DNA of 64,000 nt from Gordonia asplenii. GTDB lineage: Bacteria > Actinomycetota > Actinomycetes > Mycobacteriales > Mycobacteriaceae. The notes beneath the pieces are model-generated. The model made no database searches. It was given only the letters and a program-made list of their open reading frames with translations, and was not told the origin of the DNA. Location of the stretch: contig NZ_JABBNB010000001.1 in NCBI RefSeq assembly GCF_012933505.1, forward strand, positions 62,001-126,000, given 5' to 3'. Position 1 is the stretch's first letter. Each line of letters begins with the position of its first letter. Shown here piece by piece: positions 8,155 through 18,069 of this stretch. The position numbers and the translations under genes are program-made.

Positions 8155-9756
8155 GTGACTACAGACGATAATAGAGGACGCCCGAAATCGGGTGACGTCG
8201 CTTATCGGGCGATCGATGTGAAGAAGCACTATCCGGGTGTGCGAGCACTCGACGGGGTCAGTTTGGAAGGCTACGCGGGCGAAGTGCTCGCCGTGTGTGG
8301 CGCGAATGGGGCGGGTAAGTCGACATTCGCCAAACTTCTGGCCGGCGTCGAGACTCCGACGGCCGGCGAAATCCACGTGACCGGATACGACCGTCCGGTG
8401 CGCAATGCAGCTGAAGCGGAGCAGGCGGGTGTCCTGATGATGCACCAGGAGCCGCTGATCATCGACGACTTCACCGTCGGCGAGAACGTCTGGCTGTACA
8501 AACTCCGGGCCGGATCTGATATTCGACCGTGGGCCCGCAAGACGGACACCAATAGCGCGCGAACCCGTGAAGTTCTGGCGACGGTCGGGTTGTCGAATCT
8601 GCGGACGCGCGATCGAGCGGGCGAGCTGGGCCCCGGTCAGCGGCAGATGTTGTCGCTGAGTCGGGCGGAGGTGAGCGCGCACAAGATCATGATCCTGGAC
8701 GAGACGACCGCGTCTACCAGTGAGGAACATTTCAAGGACATTCTGGACTTGGTCGCGCGAGAGAAGGCGGCGGGAACTGCGATTGTGTTCGTGTCGCATC
8801 GCATGAACGAAGTGTTCGCGATGTCCGATCGGATTGCCGTGTTCCGGACGGGCAGACTCGTCGGGATCAAACAGACCGCGCAGACCGACCCGGATGAGAT
8901 CACCACAATGATGATCGGCCGAGCACTCAAGGCGCTCGACAGGCCGAAACCCGTTGTCGTCGATGGTAGGCCGCCGTTGGTGAAAGTCCGTCAGCTGTGG
9001 GGCGGCAGCGCCCGCGGAGTGTCCTTCGACATCGCACGTGGCGAAATCGTCGGACTCTACGGTTTGGTGGGCAGTGGCCGTTCCTCGGTGGCACGGTCGG
9101 TCACCGGCCAGCGTTCTGCGGCGAGCGGCACGATCGAGCTCAACGCAGTCGCTGAACGGTTGAGTTCGCCGGGCGATGCTTTGAAGCGTCGAATCGTCTA
9201 CGTGACCGAAGACCGACGATTGGAAGGCTTCGTCAAGGATTTCGACAACGGAAAGAATATGACTCTCGCCGCCCTGCCCGCGATGTCGCCGGGCGGGATC
9301 ATCCGGGTAGCGGCCGAACGACGTCGGGCCGACGAGCTCATCGGGGAATTTCAAGTGAAGGGCGGTCGTACGACGCTGACGTCGACGCTGAGCGGGGGAA
9401 ATCAACAAAAAGTGGTCGTGTCGAAATGGCTGGAGACCCAGCCTGACTTCATCGTCCTCGATGAGCCGACGAAAGGGATCGATGTCGGCGCACGCGCCAA
9501 TATCTACGAGATCATTCACTCCGTCGCCGCACAGGGCTGTGCGGTTCTCGTGGTGTCGAGCGAAGCCGACGAACTGTTGTCGCTGTGCCATCGAATACTC
9601 GTGATGAGAAATGGCGAGGTCGTCGGCGAGTTCGATCCGACCGAGGCCGATACCGACGACTTGATTAGAACCGCGCTGGTCGGTCCCAAATCCAGCTCAG
9701 CAAATTCTTCCGCCGCGGGTGTCGAGCCCGCCGGCAATTCCCACGGAGGTAACTGA
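8155..9756 (+). CDS. Sugar ABC importer ATPase, two ATPase domains (RbsA/XylG type)
   Basis: A 533-residue protein with two fused nucleotide-binding domains. The first has a canonical Walker A (GANGAGKST), a divergent signature region (LGPGQRQMLSLSRAE) and an unusual Walker B ILDETTAST. The second has the degenerate P-loop GLVGSGRSS, signature LSGGNQQK and Walker B FIVLDEPTKG, as usual in RbsA, MglA and XylG proteins. It would power uptake of a monosaccharide or polyol. GTG 8155 is chosen over upstream codons because AAGGAG (8143-8148) lies 6 nt before it. The permease follows 2 nt after the stop codon, giving a complete CUT2-type importer with the next two genes. Confidence 0.9.
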   Translation: MTTDDNRGRPKSGDVAYRAIDVKKHYPGVRALDGVSLEGYAGEVLAVCGANGAGKSTFAKLLAGVETPTAGEIHVTGYDRPVRNAAEAEQAGVLMMHQEPLIIDDFTVGENVWLYKLRAGSDIRPWARKTDTNSARTREVLATVGLSNLRTRDRAGELGPGQRQMLSLSRAEVSAHKIMILDETTASTSEEHFKDILDLVAREKAAGTAIVFVSHRMNEVFAMSDRIAVFRTGRLVGIKQTAQTDPDEITTMMIGRALKALDRPKPVVVDGRPPLVKVRQLWGGSARGVSFDIARGEIVGLYGLVGSGRSSVARSVTGQRSAASGTIELNAVAERLSSPGDALKRRIVYVTEDRRLEGFVKDFDNGKNMTLAALPAMSPGGIIRVAAERRRADELIGEFQVKGGRTTLTSTLSGGNQQKVVVSKWLETQPDFIVLDEPTKGIDVGARANIYEIIHSVAAQGCAVLVVSSEADELLSLCHRILVMRNGEVVGEFDPTEADTDDLIRTALVGPKSSSANSSAAGVEPAGNSHGGN

Positions 9757-9758
9757 TC

Positions 9759-10790
9759 ATGGTCGCTAGTTCAACCGAGGCCATCGACGTCAACCGACCG
9801 CCCGATGAACTCAGTCGCGGCGGTGCGGCGCTTGCCTGGCTGAAGCAGCAGTACGCACTGTATATCTTGCTCGCACTTGTGATCATCGCATCCGTGTCGA
9901 GTTCGGCCTTTCTCACCGGAACGAACTTGACGAACCTGTTTCTGCAGGTGTCGATTATCGGCGTGGTGGTGCTCGCAGAGCTGATCGTGGTACTCACCGG
10001 AGGGATCGACATCAGCGTCGGGTCGAATCTCGGACTCGCCGCAGTGCTCGCGGCCGGTATGTTCGGCGGAAGTTCGATGTTCCTGGCGCTGCTCGTGGCA
10101 CTGGTCGTCGGCGGTGTGGTCGGGTTCGTCAACGGATGGCTGGTCGCCTACCGAGGTCTCGAGCCGTTCATCGTCACCCTGGGTATGCTCGCCTTGGCTC
10201 GCGGACTCGTGTACGCCTACGGCGAGGGAATCCCGATAGTGCCTGGCGCCGCGGAATCCTTCGCACGCTTCGGTCAGTCCACACTTCTCGGCGTGCCGGT
10301 GCTGGCGTTGATCTGGGTGGCGATGATTGCCGTCATCGCCGTCCTTCTCTATCGCACGGTGTGGGGTCGACGGGTATACGCGATCGGAAGCAACAAGGCC
10401 GCCGCGCAGAGCTCGGGTGTGCCCGTGAAATCGACGCTGTTGTCGGTGTATGTTCTCGCCGGATTGCTGTGCGGACTGGGCGGCTGGCTGTTCCTGGGAC
10501 GCTTCGCGAGTGGTACCGCGTTGGCCGGCAATCTGATGGAACTGGAGGCCATCGCAGCAGTGGTCATCGGCGGTGCCGCACTGTCCGGTGGGCGAGGAAC
10601 TGTGTTCGGAGCAGTCGTCGGCACGTTCATCTTCCAAGTGATCGCCAACTTGCTCTCGCTGCTCAATGTGTCGTCATTCCTTCAGGACGCTTTCCGGGGT
10701 GGACTGATCCTCGTCGCTGTGACCCTGGCGACCGTACAGTTCCGTCGACGTAAGAAGCAGGTGCCCAGTACCGAGAGTGCAGCGTCATGA
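9759..10790 (+). CDS. Sugar ABC importer permease (RbsC type)
   Basis: A 343-residue polytopic membrane protein of the BPD_transp_2 family with about 8-10 hydrophobic segments. It has the conserved TGGIDISVG motif near residue 80 and the GRRVYAIGSNKAAAQSSG cytoplasmic loop that couples to the ATPase. It is the membrane channel of the CUT2 importer. A GGAGGT ribosome-binding site sits at an ideal distance inside the end of the ATPase gene. Its stop codon overlaps the ATG of the binding-protein gene (ATGA). Family is certain; the transported sugar is not. Confidence 0.9.
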   Translation: MVASSTEAIDVNRPPDELSRGGAALAWLKQQYALYILLALVIIASVSSSAFLTGTNLTNLFLQVSIIGVVVLAELIVVLTGGIDISVGSNLGLAAVLAAGMFGGSSMFLALLVALVVGGVVGFVNGWLVAYRGLEPFIVTLGMLALARGLVYAYGEGIPIVPGAAESFARFGQSTLLGVPVLALIWVAMIAVIAVLLYRTVWGRRVYAIGSNKAAAQSSGVPVKSTLLSVYVLAGLLCGLGGWLFLGRFASGTALAGNLMELEAIAAVVIGGAALSGGRGTVFGAVVGTFIFQVIANLLSLLNVSSFLQDAFRGGLILVAVTLATVQFRRRKKQVPSTESAAS

Positions 10791-11833
10791 GGCGTCGATC
10801 TGATCGGCTACGCCGGCGCGTGGCAGGCACGATCGGTGCGGTAGGTCTCGTCGCAGTTCTCAGCGCCTGCGGCAGCATCTATCCCGATCTCACGCCGACC
10901 AATCAACCATTCGGCGGTGTACGTTCAAATGTGCGCGAGGTGACGATCGGTTTCGCGCAGCAACAAGTTCAGGCCCCATATTTCGCCGCGATGAAACAAC
11001 TCGCCGATGAGATCGCGCGTAAGAAGGGATTCAAGCTCCTATTCCAGAGCGCCAACAAGGATCCGGCGATTCAACTCAACCAGATGCAGGCGATGCTGGC
11101 GCAAGGCGCAAGCGTGCTGATAGTGAATGCTACGAGCGTCAAGGGGCAGGTGTGGAACATGAAGCAGATCGGTTCGCAAGTTCCAGTGATTTACGTCGAC
11201 ACGGCGGTCCCCGGAACCGGTACGACTGCGGTCCAATCCAATTCCTTCGCCATCGGCCAGGGTGCGGGAAAACTTGCCGCAGAACGTTTCAAGGCAATGG
11301 GCAAATCGCAGATTTCGATGGTCGTCATCACCGGCTCGCCGACCGATGAATTCGTGGGTCCGGCCAGGCGCAAGGGGTTCCTGCAGGGATTGACCGACGG
11401 CGGTGTCAAGTACACGATCGAATCGGAACAAGACGGCCTTTACCAGCAGGACACCGGTCAGGTGGCCGCGGAAACGATGCTGGCCGCGCATCCGAATGTC
11501 GATCTGGTGATGGGACTCAATGATGCGATGGTGCTTGGCGCGTACAACGTGGTATCGGGGAACCCCAAGTATAGGAATGTGTATGTCGCTGCGGCTGCCG
11601 ACGGGCAACGCGAAGCGCTCGCGCTGATCAAACGTGACGGGTGCCGCGGACGCTATCTGTCGACCGGGTTGAATTCGCCGAATCTTGCCACCGAGCAAGC
11701 ACTGACCATAGCGATCGACATTGCGCTGGGGCACAAGAAGCCGTCGGACTATCCGCCGAATTCCTACACCCTGGCAGTCGGCATCGGCTGCAACAACGTC
11801 GACAAGTTCTATGATCCCAACAGCGTGTTCTGA
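10787..11833 (+). CDS. Periplasmic-type sugar-binding lipoprotein (RbsB type)
   Basis: A 348-residue substrate-binding protein. An Arg-rich N-terminus, hydrophobic stretch and lipobox VLSACG (Cys at about residue 28) indicate Sec export and lipid anchoring outside the membrane. The mature part is a PBP type 1 fold, with FAQQQVQAPYFAAM at the N-lobe, QSANKDPAIQLNQMQAM, and VMGLNDAMVLGAY near the hinge, as in ribose and galactose binding proteins. It completes the importer with the two preceding genes and is translationally coupled by a 4-nt overlap. It is the last gene of the locus; the next 213 bp hold no further ORF. Confidence 0.88.
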   Translation: MRRRSDRLRRRVAGTIGAVGLVAVLSACGSIYPDLTPTNQPFGGVRSNVREVTIGFAQQQVQAPYFAAMKQLADEIARKKGFKLLFQSANKDPAIQLNQMQAMLAQGASVLIVNATSVKGQVWNMKQIGSQVPVIYVDTAVPGTGTTAVQSNSFAIGQGAGKLAAERFKAMGKSQISMVVITGSPTDEFVGPARRKGFLQGLTDGGVKYTIESEQDGLYQQDTGQVAAETMLAAHPNVDLVMGLNDAMVLGAYNVVSGNPKYRNVYVAAAADGQREALALIKRDGCRGRYLSTGLNSPNLATEQALTIAIDIALGHKKPSDYPPNSYTLAVGIGCNNVDKFYDPNSVF

Positions 11834-12046
11834 CGAGCACCACCACCAGCCCAGAGCGTGGGCGCGAGACCAGCGATACCGCCTCGCTCCCGCGTCTCTG
11901 TGCCGGTCCGTGGCCGGTCGACTCCGGAGTCTGATCGAGTGACCTGACCCGTTTGACTCGTGGCGCGATTGCTCGTGGGCCACAATGGGGCGGTCCGTAC
12001 AGTCCCGGCGTCGAACGCCGACCCGATCAGGCTTTGGAGTAGAGCA

Positions 12047-13489
12047 GTGGATCATTACGACCTCGTCGTCATCGGCTCTGGCCCGGCTGGGCAGAAGGCG
12101 GCGATCGCCGCGGCGAAACTCGGGAAGCGTGCGGCCGTCGTCGAGCGGCGCGACATGGTCGGCGGCGTGTGCATCAACACCGGCACCATCCCGTCGAAGA
12201 CGATGCGCGAGGCGGTGCTCTACCTCACCGGTCTCAACCAGCGTGAACTCTACGGTCAGTCGTACCGGCTCAAGAATGAGATCACCGTCGCCGACCTTTC
12301 CGCGCGCACGATGCACGTCGTCGGCAAAGAGATCGACGTAATCCAGAACCAGTTGTCGCGCAACCGGGTCAACCTCATCCTGGGCAGCGCGACGTTCGTG
12401 AGTCCGCACGAGATCGACGTCGAGGGTGCGAGCGGGGACCTCAAGAAGGTGACCGCCGACAAGGTCGTCATCGCCGTCGGGACCAGGCCGGCGCGCCCGT
12501 CCGGTGTCGACTTCGACGGTGCCACCATCGTCGACTCCGATCAGATCCTCGGCATGGACCACGTGCCGCCGTCGATGGTGGTCGTCGGGGCGGGCGTCAT
12601 CGGCATCGAGTACGCCTCGATGTTCGCGGCCCTCGGCACCAAGGTCACCGTCATCGAGAAGCGTCCGTCGATGCTCGACTTCTGCGATCGCGAGATCATC
12701 GAGGCGCTGCAGTATCAGCTGCGTGAACGCGGCGTGACCTTCCGGTTCGGTGAATCCGTGCTCAGCGTCGAACGCCATCCGTCGGGCACACTCACCGTCC
12801 TCGAATCCGGCAAGAAGATCCCCGCCGACACCGTTCTCTACTCGGCCGGGCGGCAGGGCGTGACCGACGAACTCAAGGTCGACGCCGCCGGACTCACGCC
12901 CGACTCCCGCGGCCGACTCACCGTCGACGCCGACTGCCGCACCGAGGTGGGACACATCTACGCCGTCGGCGACGTCATCGGATTTCCGGCACTGGCCGCG
13001 ACGTCGATGGAGCAGGGGCGTCGAGCGGCGTACCACGCGTTCGGGGAGCCGGTCGGTCAGACGCGCGCCGAACTGCAGCCGATCGGTATCTACTCGATTC
13101 CCGAGATCAGCTACGTCGGGCGCACCGAAGACGAACTGACGAAAGACAACGTGCCGTTCGAGGTTGGCATCGCACGCTACCGCGAACTCGCCCGCGGTGC
13201 GATCATGGGCGATTCCTTCGGCATGCTCAAACTGCTCGTCCACGCCGACCGGCGAACCTTGCTCGGCGTACACGCATTCGGTTCCAACGCAACGGAATTG
13301 GTCCACATCGGGCAGACCGTGATGGGGTGCGACGGCACCGTCGACTACCTCGTCGACAGCGTTTTCAACTACCCGACGCTGGCCGAGGGGTACAAGGTGG
13401 CTGCGCTCGACGCCGTGAACAAGATGCGCGCCATCGAACGGGTCCGCGCCGAGGGACACTCGGGCGATCTGGATCTCGACGTCGGGTAG
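12047..13489 (+). CDS. sthA: Soluble (Si-specific) NAD(P)+ transhydrogenase
   Basis: A 480-residue flavoprotein of the pyridine nucleotide-disulfide oxidoreductase family. It has the FAD motif VIGSGPAG at residues 8-15, the [14 protein letters not shown] segment, the NAD motif [13 protein letters not shown], and a C-terminal dimerisation domain. In disulfide reductases of the family the second redox Cys would stand where Thr is found here, which is the hallmark of SthA. It transfers hydride between NADPH and NADH to balance pools. GTG 12047 is chosen because GGAG lies 7 nt upstream and the fold begins there. It ends 9 bp from a convergent decarboxylase gene with no obvious hairpin between. 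Rv2713 is the mycobacterial counterpart. Confidence 0.92.
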   Translation: MDHYDLVVIGSGPAGQKAAIAAAKLGKRAAVVERRDMVGGVCINTGTIPSKTMREAVLYLTGLNQRELYGQSYRLKNEITVADLSARTMHVVGKEIDVIQNQLSRNRVNLILGSATFVSPHEIDVEGASGDLKKVTADKVVIAVGTRPARPSGVDFDGATIVDSDQILGMDHVPPSMVVVGAGVIGIEYASMFAALGTKVTVIEKRPSMLDFCDREIIEALQYQLRERGVTFRFGESVLSVERHPSGTLTVLESGKKIPADTVLYSAGRQGVTDELKVDAAGLTPDSRGRLTVDADCRTEVGHIYAVGDVIGFPALAATSMEQGRRAAYHAFGEPVGQTRAELQPIGIYSIPEISYVGRTEDELTKDNVPFEVGIARYRELARGAIMGDSFGMLKLLVHADRRTLLGVHAFGSNATELVHIGQTVMGCDGTVDYLVDSVFNYPTLAEGYKVAALDAVNKMRAIERVRAEGHSGDLDLDVG

Positions 13490-13498
13490 CTGAGGCGC

Positions 13499-14878
13499 TC
13501 AGTCGGGCTGCTGGGCAGTGGTCTCCCGGAGCACGTCGATGGTGTGCTGCGCCTGCGTCGCCGGGTTCACGATGGCCAGTCGCAGCGCGGTCTGGCCCTT
13601 CCAGCGGGTGGGCACGCACAGCAGCAGTCCCTCGCGTGCGAGTCGGCTCGACCAGCGGTTGTAGTCGTCGTCCGACCAGCCGGGACGGTCGAAAACGAGC
13701 ACCGACAGTTCCGGCGCGAGCAGCAGTCGCAACCAGTCGCACTCGTCGATGGCGTGGGCGATCGCGCGCGCGGTCGCGACCGTTCGCTCGATCGCCTCGG
13801 TGTACCGATCGGTTCCGTACACCGCCAGACTGAACCACAGCGGCAGGCCCCTGGCCCGACGGCTCAGGTGAATCGCGAGGTCGGCCGGATTCCAGGCCTC
13901 CCGATCGATGAGGTCCAGGTAGCTGGCGTGCTGCGCGTGCGCCGCGCGCGCCAGGGTGACGTCACGGTAGAGCAGTGCGCAGCAGTCGTACGGCGCGAAC
14001 AGCCACTTGTGCGGATCGACGACGAAGCTGTGTGCCCGCTCGATCCCGTCGAACCGGTCGCGAACCGACGGCGCCGCGAGCCCCGCACCGCCGTAGGCGC
14101 CGTCGACGTGCAGCCAGATCTGGAATTCCTCGCAGACATCGGCGAGGTCGGCGATGTCGTCGACGACGCCGCCATTGGTCGTACCCGACGACGCGACCAC
14201 GGCGAAGACCTCCGGATGCTCGGCCAATGCCGCGCGCGTCGCGGTGCCGGTCAGGTGCCCGCGATCGTCCTCGTCGACGAGAACCACCTCGACGTCCATC
14301 ACCCGCGCCGCCGCCGAAATGGACGAATGGGCGTCGACCGTGCACAAGATGGCTCCCGCGGCGTCGCGGCCACGCAGGTGGCGGACATGGCTGCGCGCGG
14401 CGACCAGCGCGGACAAATTGCCCATGGTGCCGCCCGACACGAAGCAGCCGCCCGCGGTCGACGGCCAGCCGAGCAGGTCGATCAGCCACCCCAACGCCTC
14501 GTTCTCGGCGAAGATCGCCCCGGCTCCCGCCTCCCAGGTGCCCGCGAAGATGTTGAAACTGCTCACCGCCGCGTCGAACGCGCGAGCCGCCTGGGTGGGA
14601 GCCGCCGGAATGTAGGCGAGATTGTAGGGGTCGTCCTGCGCCCGGGTGGCGGGCGCGAGGACGTCTTCGAAGATGCGCAGCGCCTGCGCGCTGCCCAATC
14701 CCGCGGCGGTGATCGTCGTGCCCGCGTCCGCGGCCAGTTCGGACGCGGTGCGCGCGGTGGTCTTGGGATCCGACGATCGGGTGATCCGCCGCGAGATCAG
14801 CCCGACGACGTCGGCGACGATGGGGGCTTCGTCGCCCCACACGGGGCTGACGTGAGTATCCGGGACATGCGATGTCAT
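13499..14878 (-). CDS. PLP-dependent group II amino acid decarboxylase
   Basis: A 459-residue member of the aromatic-L-amino-acid/glutamate decarboxylase family. It has the GCFVSGGTMGNLSAL phosphate-binding region, the LHVDGAYGG Asp motif and the PLP-lysine site DPHKWLFAPYDC. It would convert an amino acid to its amine plus CO2 in the cytosol; which amino acid cannot be read from the motifs. A GACAAT -10-like box ends 6 nt before the ATG, suggesting a leaderless message. It lies next to, and in the same direction as, an amino acid/amine permease that diverges from a gamma-glutamylation amine-catabolism operon. A role supplying or handling an amine is therefore possible. Confidence 0.85.
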   Translation of the reverse strand: MTSHVPDTHVSPVWGDEAPIVADVVGLISRRITRSSDPKTTARTASELAADAGTTITAAGLGSAQALRIFEDVLAPATRAQDDPYNLAYIPAAPTQAARAFDAAVSSFNIFAGTWEAGAGAIFAENEALGWLIDLLGWPSTAGGCFVSGGTMGNLSALVAARSHVRHLRGRDAAGAILCTVDAHSSISAAARVMDVEVVLVDEDDRGHLTGTATRAALAEHPEVFAVVASSGTTNGGVVDDIADLADVCEEFQIWLHVDGAYGGAGLAAPSVRDRFDGIERAHSFVVDPHKWLFAPYDCCALLYRDVTLARAAHAQHASYLDLIDREAWNPADLAIHLSRRARGLPLWFSLAVYGTDRYTEAIERTVATARAIAHAIDECDWLRLLLAPELSVLVFDRPGWSDDDYNRWSSRLAREGLLLCVPTRWKGQTALRLAIVNPATQAQHTIDVLRETTAQQPD

Positions 14879-14923
14879 CGTCCTATTGTCGACCCTGTAT
14901 CGGTGCGGCAGACGGCTTTTCGC

Positions 14924-16480
14924 TCAGTCCGCCTGCACCTGTTTGATGGGACCGGTGAACCATTTCTTCACGCTGACGTGCCAGTAGATGTACAGCGCGA
15001 TGAGCACCCCGCCGACCAGCAGCGGCGTGTAGTTCACATACTTCCATTCGAAACTCGGATCCCACGGCATGCCGCCGAGGCTGGTCGGGAACATCGCGAT
15101 GATCGAGGTCAGGATGATCTCGACGATGGCGACCGGGGCCATCCAGCGGTGATGGCCGCGCAGATTCCACGAACCGATCTCGAAGTCGTCACCCTGCCGC
15201 CAGCGGTAGTAGATCGGCACCGCGAAGGCGAGATACAGCCCGACGACGCCGATCGACACGACCGCGAAGAAGGCGACCGGCACCGGGGCGCCGTTGATGT
15301 CGACGGCGACCAGTGCGGGCAATGTGATGATGGCCGCGATGATCGCGGTGATCATGACGGCGTTCGCCGGCACCCGCTTCGAGTTGACGGCCGACCACAA
15401 CTGGTGACCGGGGACCGCGCGGTCGCGGCTGAACGCGAACAGCATGCGCGAGGCACTCGTCTGGCAGGCCATCGTGCAGAAGAACTGCCCCGCGGTGGAG
15501 ATGAACAGGACGATCACCACCCAGTTGGTGCTCATCGCCTGCGAGAAGATGGTCGCAACGCTGCCGCCGCTCTTGGACACCGCGTCGGGGTCGTTGACGG
15601 CGAACAGGAAGGCCAGCAACAGAATCCAGCCGCCGATGGCCGAGTAGAAGATCGACTGCCAGATGCCTTTCGCCGCGGCGTCGGCGGCGCTCTTGGTCTC
15701 CTCGGACAGGTGCGCGGAGGCGTCGTAGCCGGTGATCGTGTACTGCGTGAGAATCGCGGCGATCGGCAGGACGAAGATCACCCAGCCGACTCCCTTTGCG
15801 CCACCGAAGATTCCACTGTTGTTGATCGTCTGCGTGAAGACGTCGGCGAAGCTCGCATGCTGCTTGGGGACGAAGAACAGAATCAGGATCACCGCCGCCG
15901 CGCCCGCGACATGCCACCACACCGAGATGTTGTTGATGATCGCCAGCAGGTGTGCGGAGAAGATGTTCACCACCGCGGCGATGACGAGCAGTGCGATGAA
16001 GATCAGGAAGGTCCGGGTGAGGCTGTAGCCGTCGAGCCAACTCTGACTGAAGGTGCCGATGGTCAGATCGAGAAAGGTCGCGCATCCGTAGGCGACCGAC
16101 GCCAGGATCGCGATCAGCCCGATGAGATTGAGCCACCCCGTGTAGAAGCCCGCCTTGGCTCCGCCGAGTTTGGCTGCCCACCAATAGATTCCGCCCGACG
16201 TCGGGTACGCCGACACCAACTCGGCCAAGCACAGGCCGATGATCAGAATGAAGACCGAGACGATCGGCCAGCCCCAGGCGATGGCCGCGGGACCGCCGTT
16301 GTTCCAGCCGAGGCCGAACGAGGTGAAACATCCGGCGAGGATCGAGATGATGGAGAACGAGATCGCGAAGTTGGAGAAGCCGGACCAGGATCGTTGAAGT
16401 TCTTGGGTGTAGCCGAGTTTCGCCAAGTGCGCTTCGTCGGCGTTCGCCGGCGCTTCGACTTGTTCATGAGCTTCGGGCAA
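14924..16480 (-). CDS. APC-superfamily amino acid/amine permease
   Basis: A 518-residue integral membrane protein with about 12 hydrophobic segments and a hydrophilic N-terminus. GFSNFAISFSIISILAG and YPTSGGIYWWAAKLGG are typical of the ACT/GabP-like branch of the APC superfamily, which carries GABA, choline-like amines and amino acids. TTG 16480 is chosen because GAAGGAG lies 7 nt upstream. The frame stays open beyond it, but without a ribosome-binding site and through the regulatory region. It diverges from the glutamine-synthetase-like operon and probably imports the amine that operon degrades. Substrate is inferred. Confidence 0.85.
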   Translation of the reverse strand: MPEAHEQVEAPANADEAHLAKLGYTQELQRSWSGFSNFAISFSIISILAGCFTSFGLGWNNGGPAAIAWGWPIVSVFILIIGLCLAELVSAYPTSGGIYWWAAKLGGAKAGFYTGWLNLIGLIAILASVAYGCATFLDLTIGTFSQSWLDGYSLTRTFLIFIALLVIAAVVNIFSAHLLAIINNISVWWHVAGAAAVILILFFVPKQHASFADVFTQTINNSGIFGGAKGVGWVIFVLPIAAILTQYTITGYDASAHLSEETKSAADAAAKGIWQSIFYSAIGGWILLLAFLFAVNDPDAVSKSGGSVATIFSQAMSTNWVVIVLFISTAGQFFCTMACQTSASRMLFAFSRDRAVPGHQLWSAVNSKRVPANAVMITAIIAAIITLPALVAVDINGAPVPVAFFAVVSIGVVGLYLAFAVPIYYRWRQGDDFEIGSWNLRGHHRWMAPVAIVEIILTSIIAMFPTSLGGMPWDPSFEWKYVNYTPLLVGGVLIALYIYWHVSVKKWFTGPIKQVQAD

Positions 16481-16552
16481 GGTGGGACTCCTTCGCGGGC
16501 GGACCGGGGGAAGGTCGGATGAAGTGCTCGACGAATGCGACATTAGGCGGTT

Positions 16553-16574
16553 AAAGGTCTGTTGTCCTACCTTT
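16553..16574. promoter_or_regulatory. Candidate GntR/FadR-type operator between permease and amine operon
   Basis: An inverted repeat AAAGGT-N10-ACCTTT spans 16553-16574 in the divergent region. Inside it, 16562-16572 reads TTGTCCTACCT, close to the FadR-subfamily consensus TNGTNNNACNA (last base differs). The GntR gene at 21045 is the natural partner. A further 7-bp hairpin (16601-16607 with 16619-16625) lies in the leader of the ligase gene. Confidence 0.4.
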
Positions 16575-16659
16575 GGAGATGAAAGTCGTGTAAATCTAGT
16601 GGCGGCCCGTTCGGGTTCGGCCGCCAATGGTTGGCTTCTCGGCATTAGAGAGGACTTGT

Positions 16660-18069
16660 ATGTCTCACGATTCGGCCCGCCCCGGTGATATGTCCCGTCG
16701 TCCCGGTCCGCTGGCCCTGCCCGAACTGGAACGTCTGATCGCCGCGGGCGATGTCGACACGGTGATCGTGGCGTTCGCCGACATGCAGGGGCGGCTTACC
16801 GGTAAACGTGTGTCCGCCCGACTGTTCTCCGAAGACGTTGCGGCGCACGGCTGCGAGTGCTGCAACTACCTGCTGGCCGTCGACGTGGACATGAACACCG
16901 TCAGCGGCTACGCGGCGTCGAGCTGGGAATCGGGCTACGGCGACATGGTGATGACCCCCGACTTCTCGACGCTGCGGCTGATCCCCTGGCTGCCGGGGAC
17001 CGCGCTGGTGATGGCCGATCTGTCCTGGGTCGGCGAGTCCGGTCCGGGTGACCCGGTCGCGGTGTCGCCGCGCGCCATTCTCCGCCGGCAGCTCGATCGG
17101 CTCGCCGAGCGCGGCCTGCAGGCCTTCGTCGGGACCGAACTGGAGTTCATGGTCTTCGAAGACAGCTACCGCAAGGCCTGGGCCGACGGTTACCGCGGAC
17201 TCACGCCGGCGACCGACTACAACGTCGACTACGCCATCCACGCGTCGACCCGAATGGAGCCGCTGCTGCGCGACATCCGCCGCGGCATGGACGGCGCGGG
17301 TATGTACTGCGAAGGCGTCAAAGGCGAGTGCAACCTCGGCCAGCAGGAGATCGCGTTCCGCTACGACGACGCCCTGGTCACCTGCGACAACCACACCATC
17401 TACCGCAACGGCGCCAAAGAGATCGCCGACCAGCACGGCAAGAGCCTCACCTTCATGGCGAAATACGATGAGCGCGAAGGCAATAGCTGTCACATCCACA
17501 TCTCGCTGCGCAGCACCGACGGTGCCGCCGTCTTTGCCGACGACGCCGCGCCGAACGGCATGTCGACGATGTTCCGCCAATTCGTCGCCGGACAGCTCGC
17601 GACGCTGCGGGAGCTCACGCTGTTCTACGCGCCGAACATCAACTCCTACAAGCGCTTCGTGGACGGAAGCTTCGCTCCGACCGCCGTCGAATGGGGACTC
17701 GACAACCGCACCTGCGCGATGCGCGTCGTCGGGCACGGGCACGGCATGCGCGTCGAATGTCGTGCACCCGGCGGAGACGTCAACCAGTACTTGGCCGTCG
17801 CAGCGCTCATCGCAGGCGGTCTGCACGGCATCGACCAGCAACTCGAGCTCGGCGAGCCGTGCGCCGGGAACGCGTACACCGCTGGTGCACAACGGCTTCC
17901 GACGACGCTCGCCGAAGCGTCGGACCTGTTCGGCGGGTCCGCGGTGGCCCAGGCGGCATTCGGCGACGACGTCGTTGCACACTATTTGAACAACGCGCGC
18001 ATCGAACTGGACGCGTTCAACAGTGCAGTCACCGATTGGGAGAGGGTCCGCGGATTTGAACGACTTTGA
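16660..18069 (+). CDS. glnA4: Glutamine synthetase-like gamma-glutamyl-amine ligase (GlnA4/PuuA group)
   Basis: A 469-residue member of the glutamine synthetase superfamily. Visible are the active-site metal ligands of GTELEFMVFED, the CNLGQQEIAFRYDD segment, NSCHIHISLR and the INSYKRFVDGSFAPT substrate loop. It lacks the adenylylation-site layout of housekeeping GlnA. It is probably the first enzyme of amine catabolism, joining glutamate to a primary amine with ATP. ATG 16660 follows an AGAGAGGA ribosome-binding site. The downstream order amidotransferase, aldehyde dehydrogenase, SDR matches Rv2860c-Rv2857c of M. tuberculosis. Homologues act on polyamines (PuuA) or ethanolamine (Streptomyces GlnA4), so the amine here is uncertain. 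Confidence 0.87.
   Translation: MSHDSARPGDMSRRPGPLALPELERLIAAGDVDTVIVAFADMQGRLTGKRVSARLFSEDVAAHGCECCNYLLAVDVDMNTVSGYAASSWESGYGDMVMTPDFSTLRLIPWLPGTALVMADLSWVGESGPGDPVAVSPRAILRRQLDRLAERGLQAFVGTELEFMVFEDSYRKAWADGYRGLTPATDYNVDYAIHASTRMEPLLRDIRRGMDGAGMYCEGVKGECNLGQQEIAFRYDDALVTCDNHTIYRNGAKEIADQHGKSLTFMAKYDEREGNSCHIHISLRSTDGAAVFADDAAPNGMSTMFRQFVAGQLATLRELTLFYAPNINSYKRFVDGSFAPTAVEWGLDNRTCAMRVVGHGHGMRVECRAPGGDVNQYLAVAALIAGGLHGIDQQLELGEPCAGNAYTAGAQRLPTTLAEASDLFGGSAVAQAAFGDDVVAHYLNNARIELDAFNSAVTDWERVRGFERL

Noticed and set aside
13544..16522. A 992-codon open frame on the plus strand
   Set aside because: It is antisense to the decarboxylase and permease genes; its protein is low-complexity Arg/Asp/Gly-rich, as expected from high-GC shadow frames.
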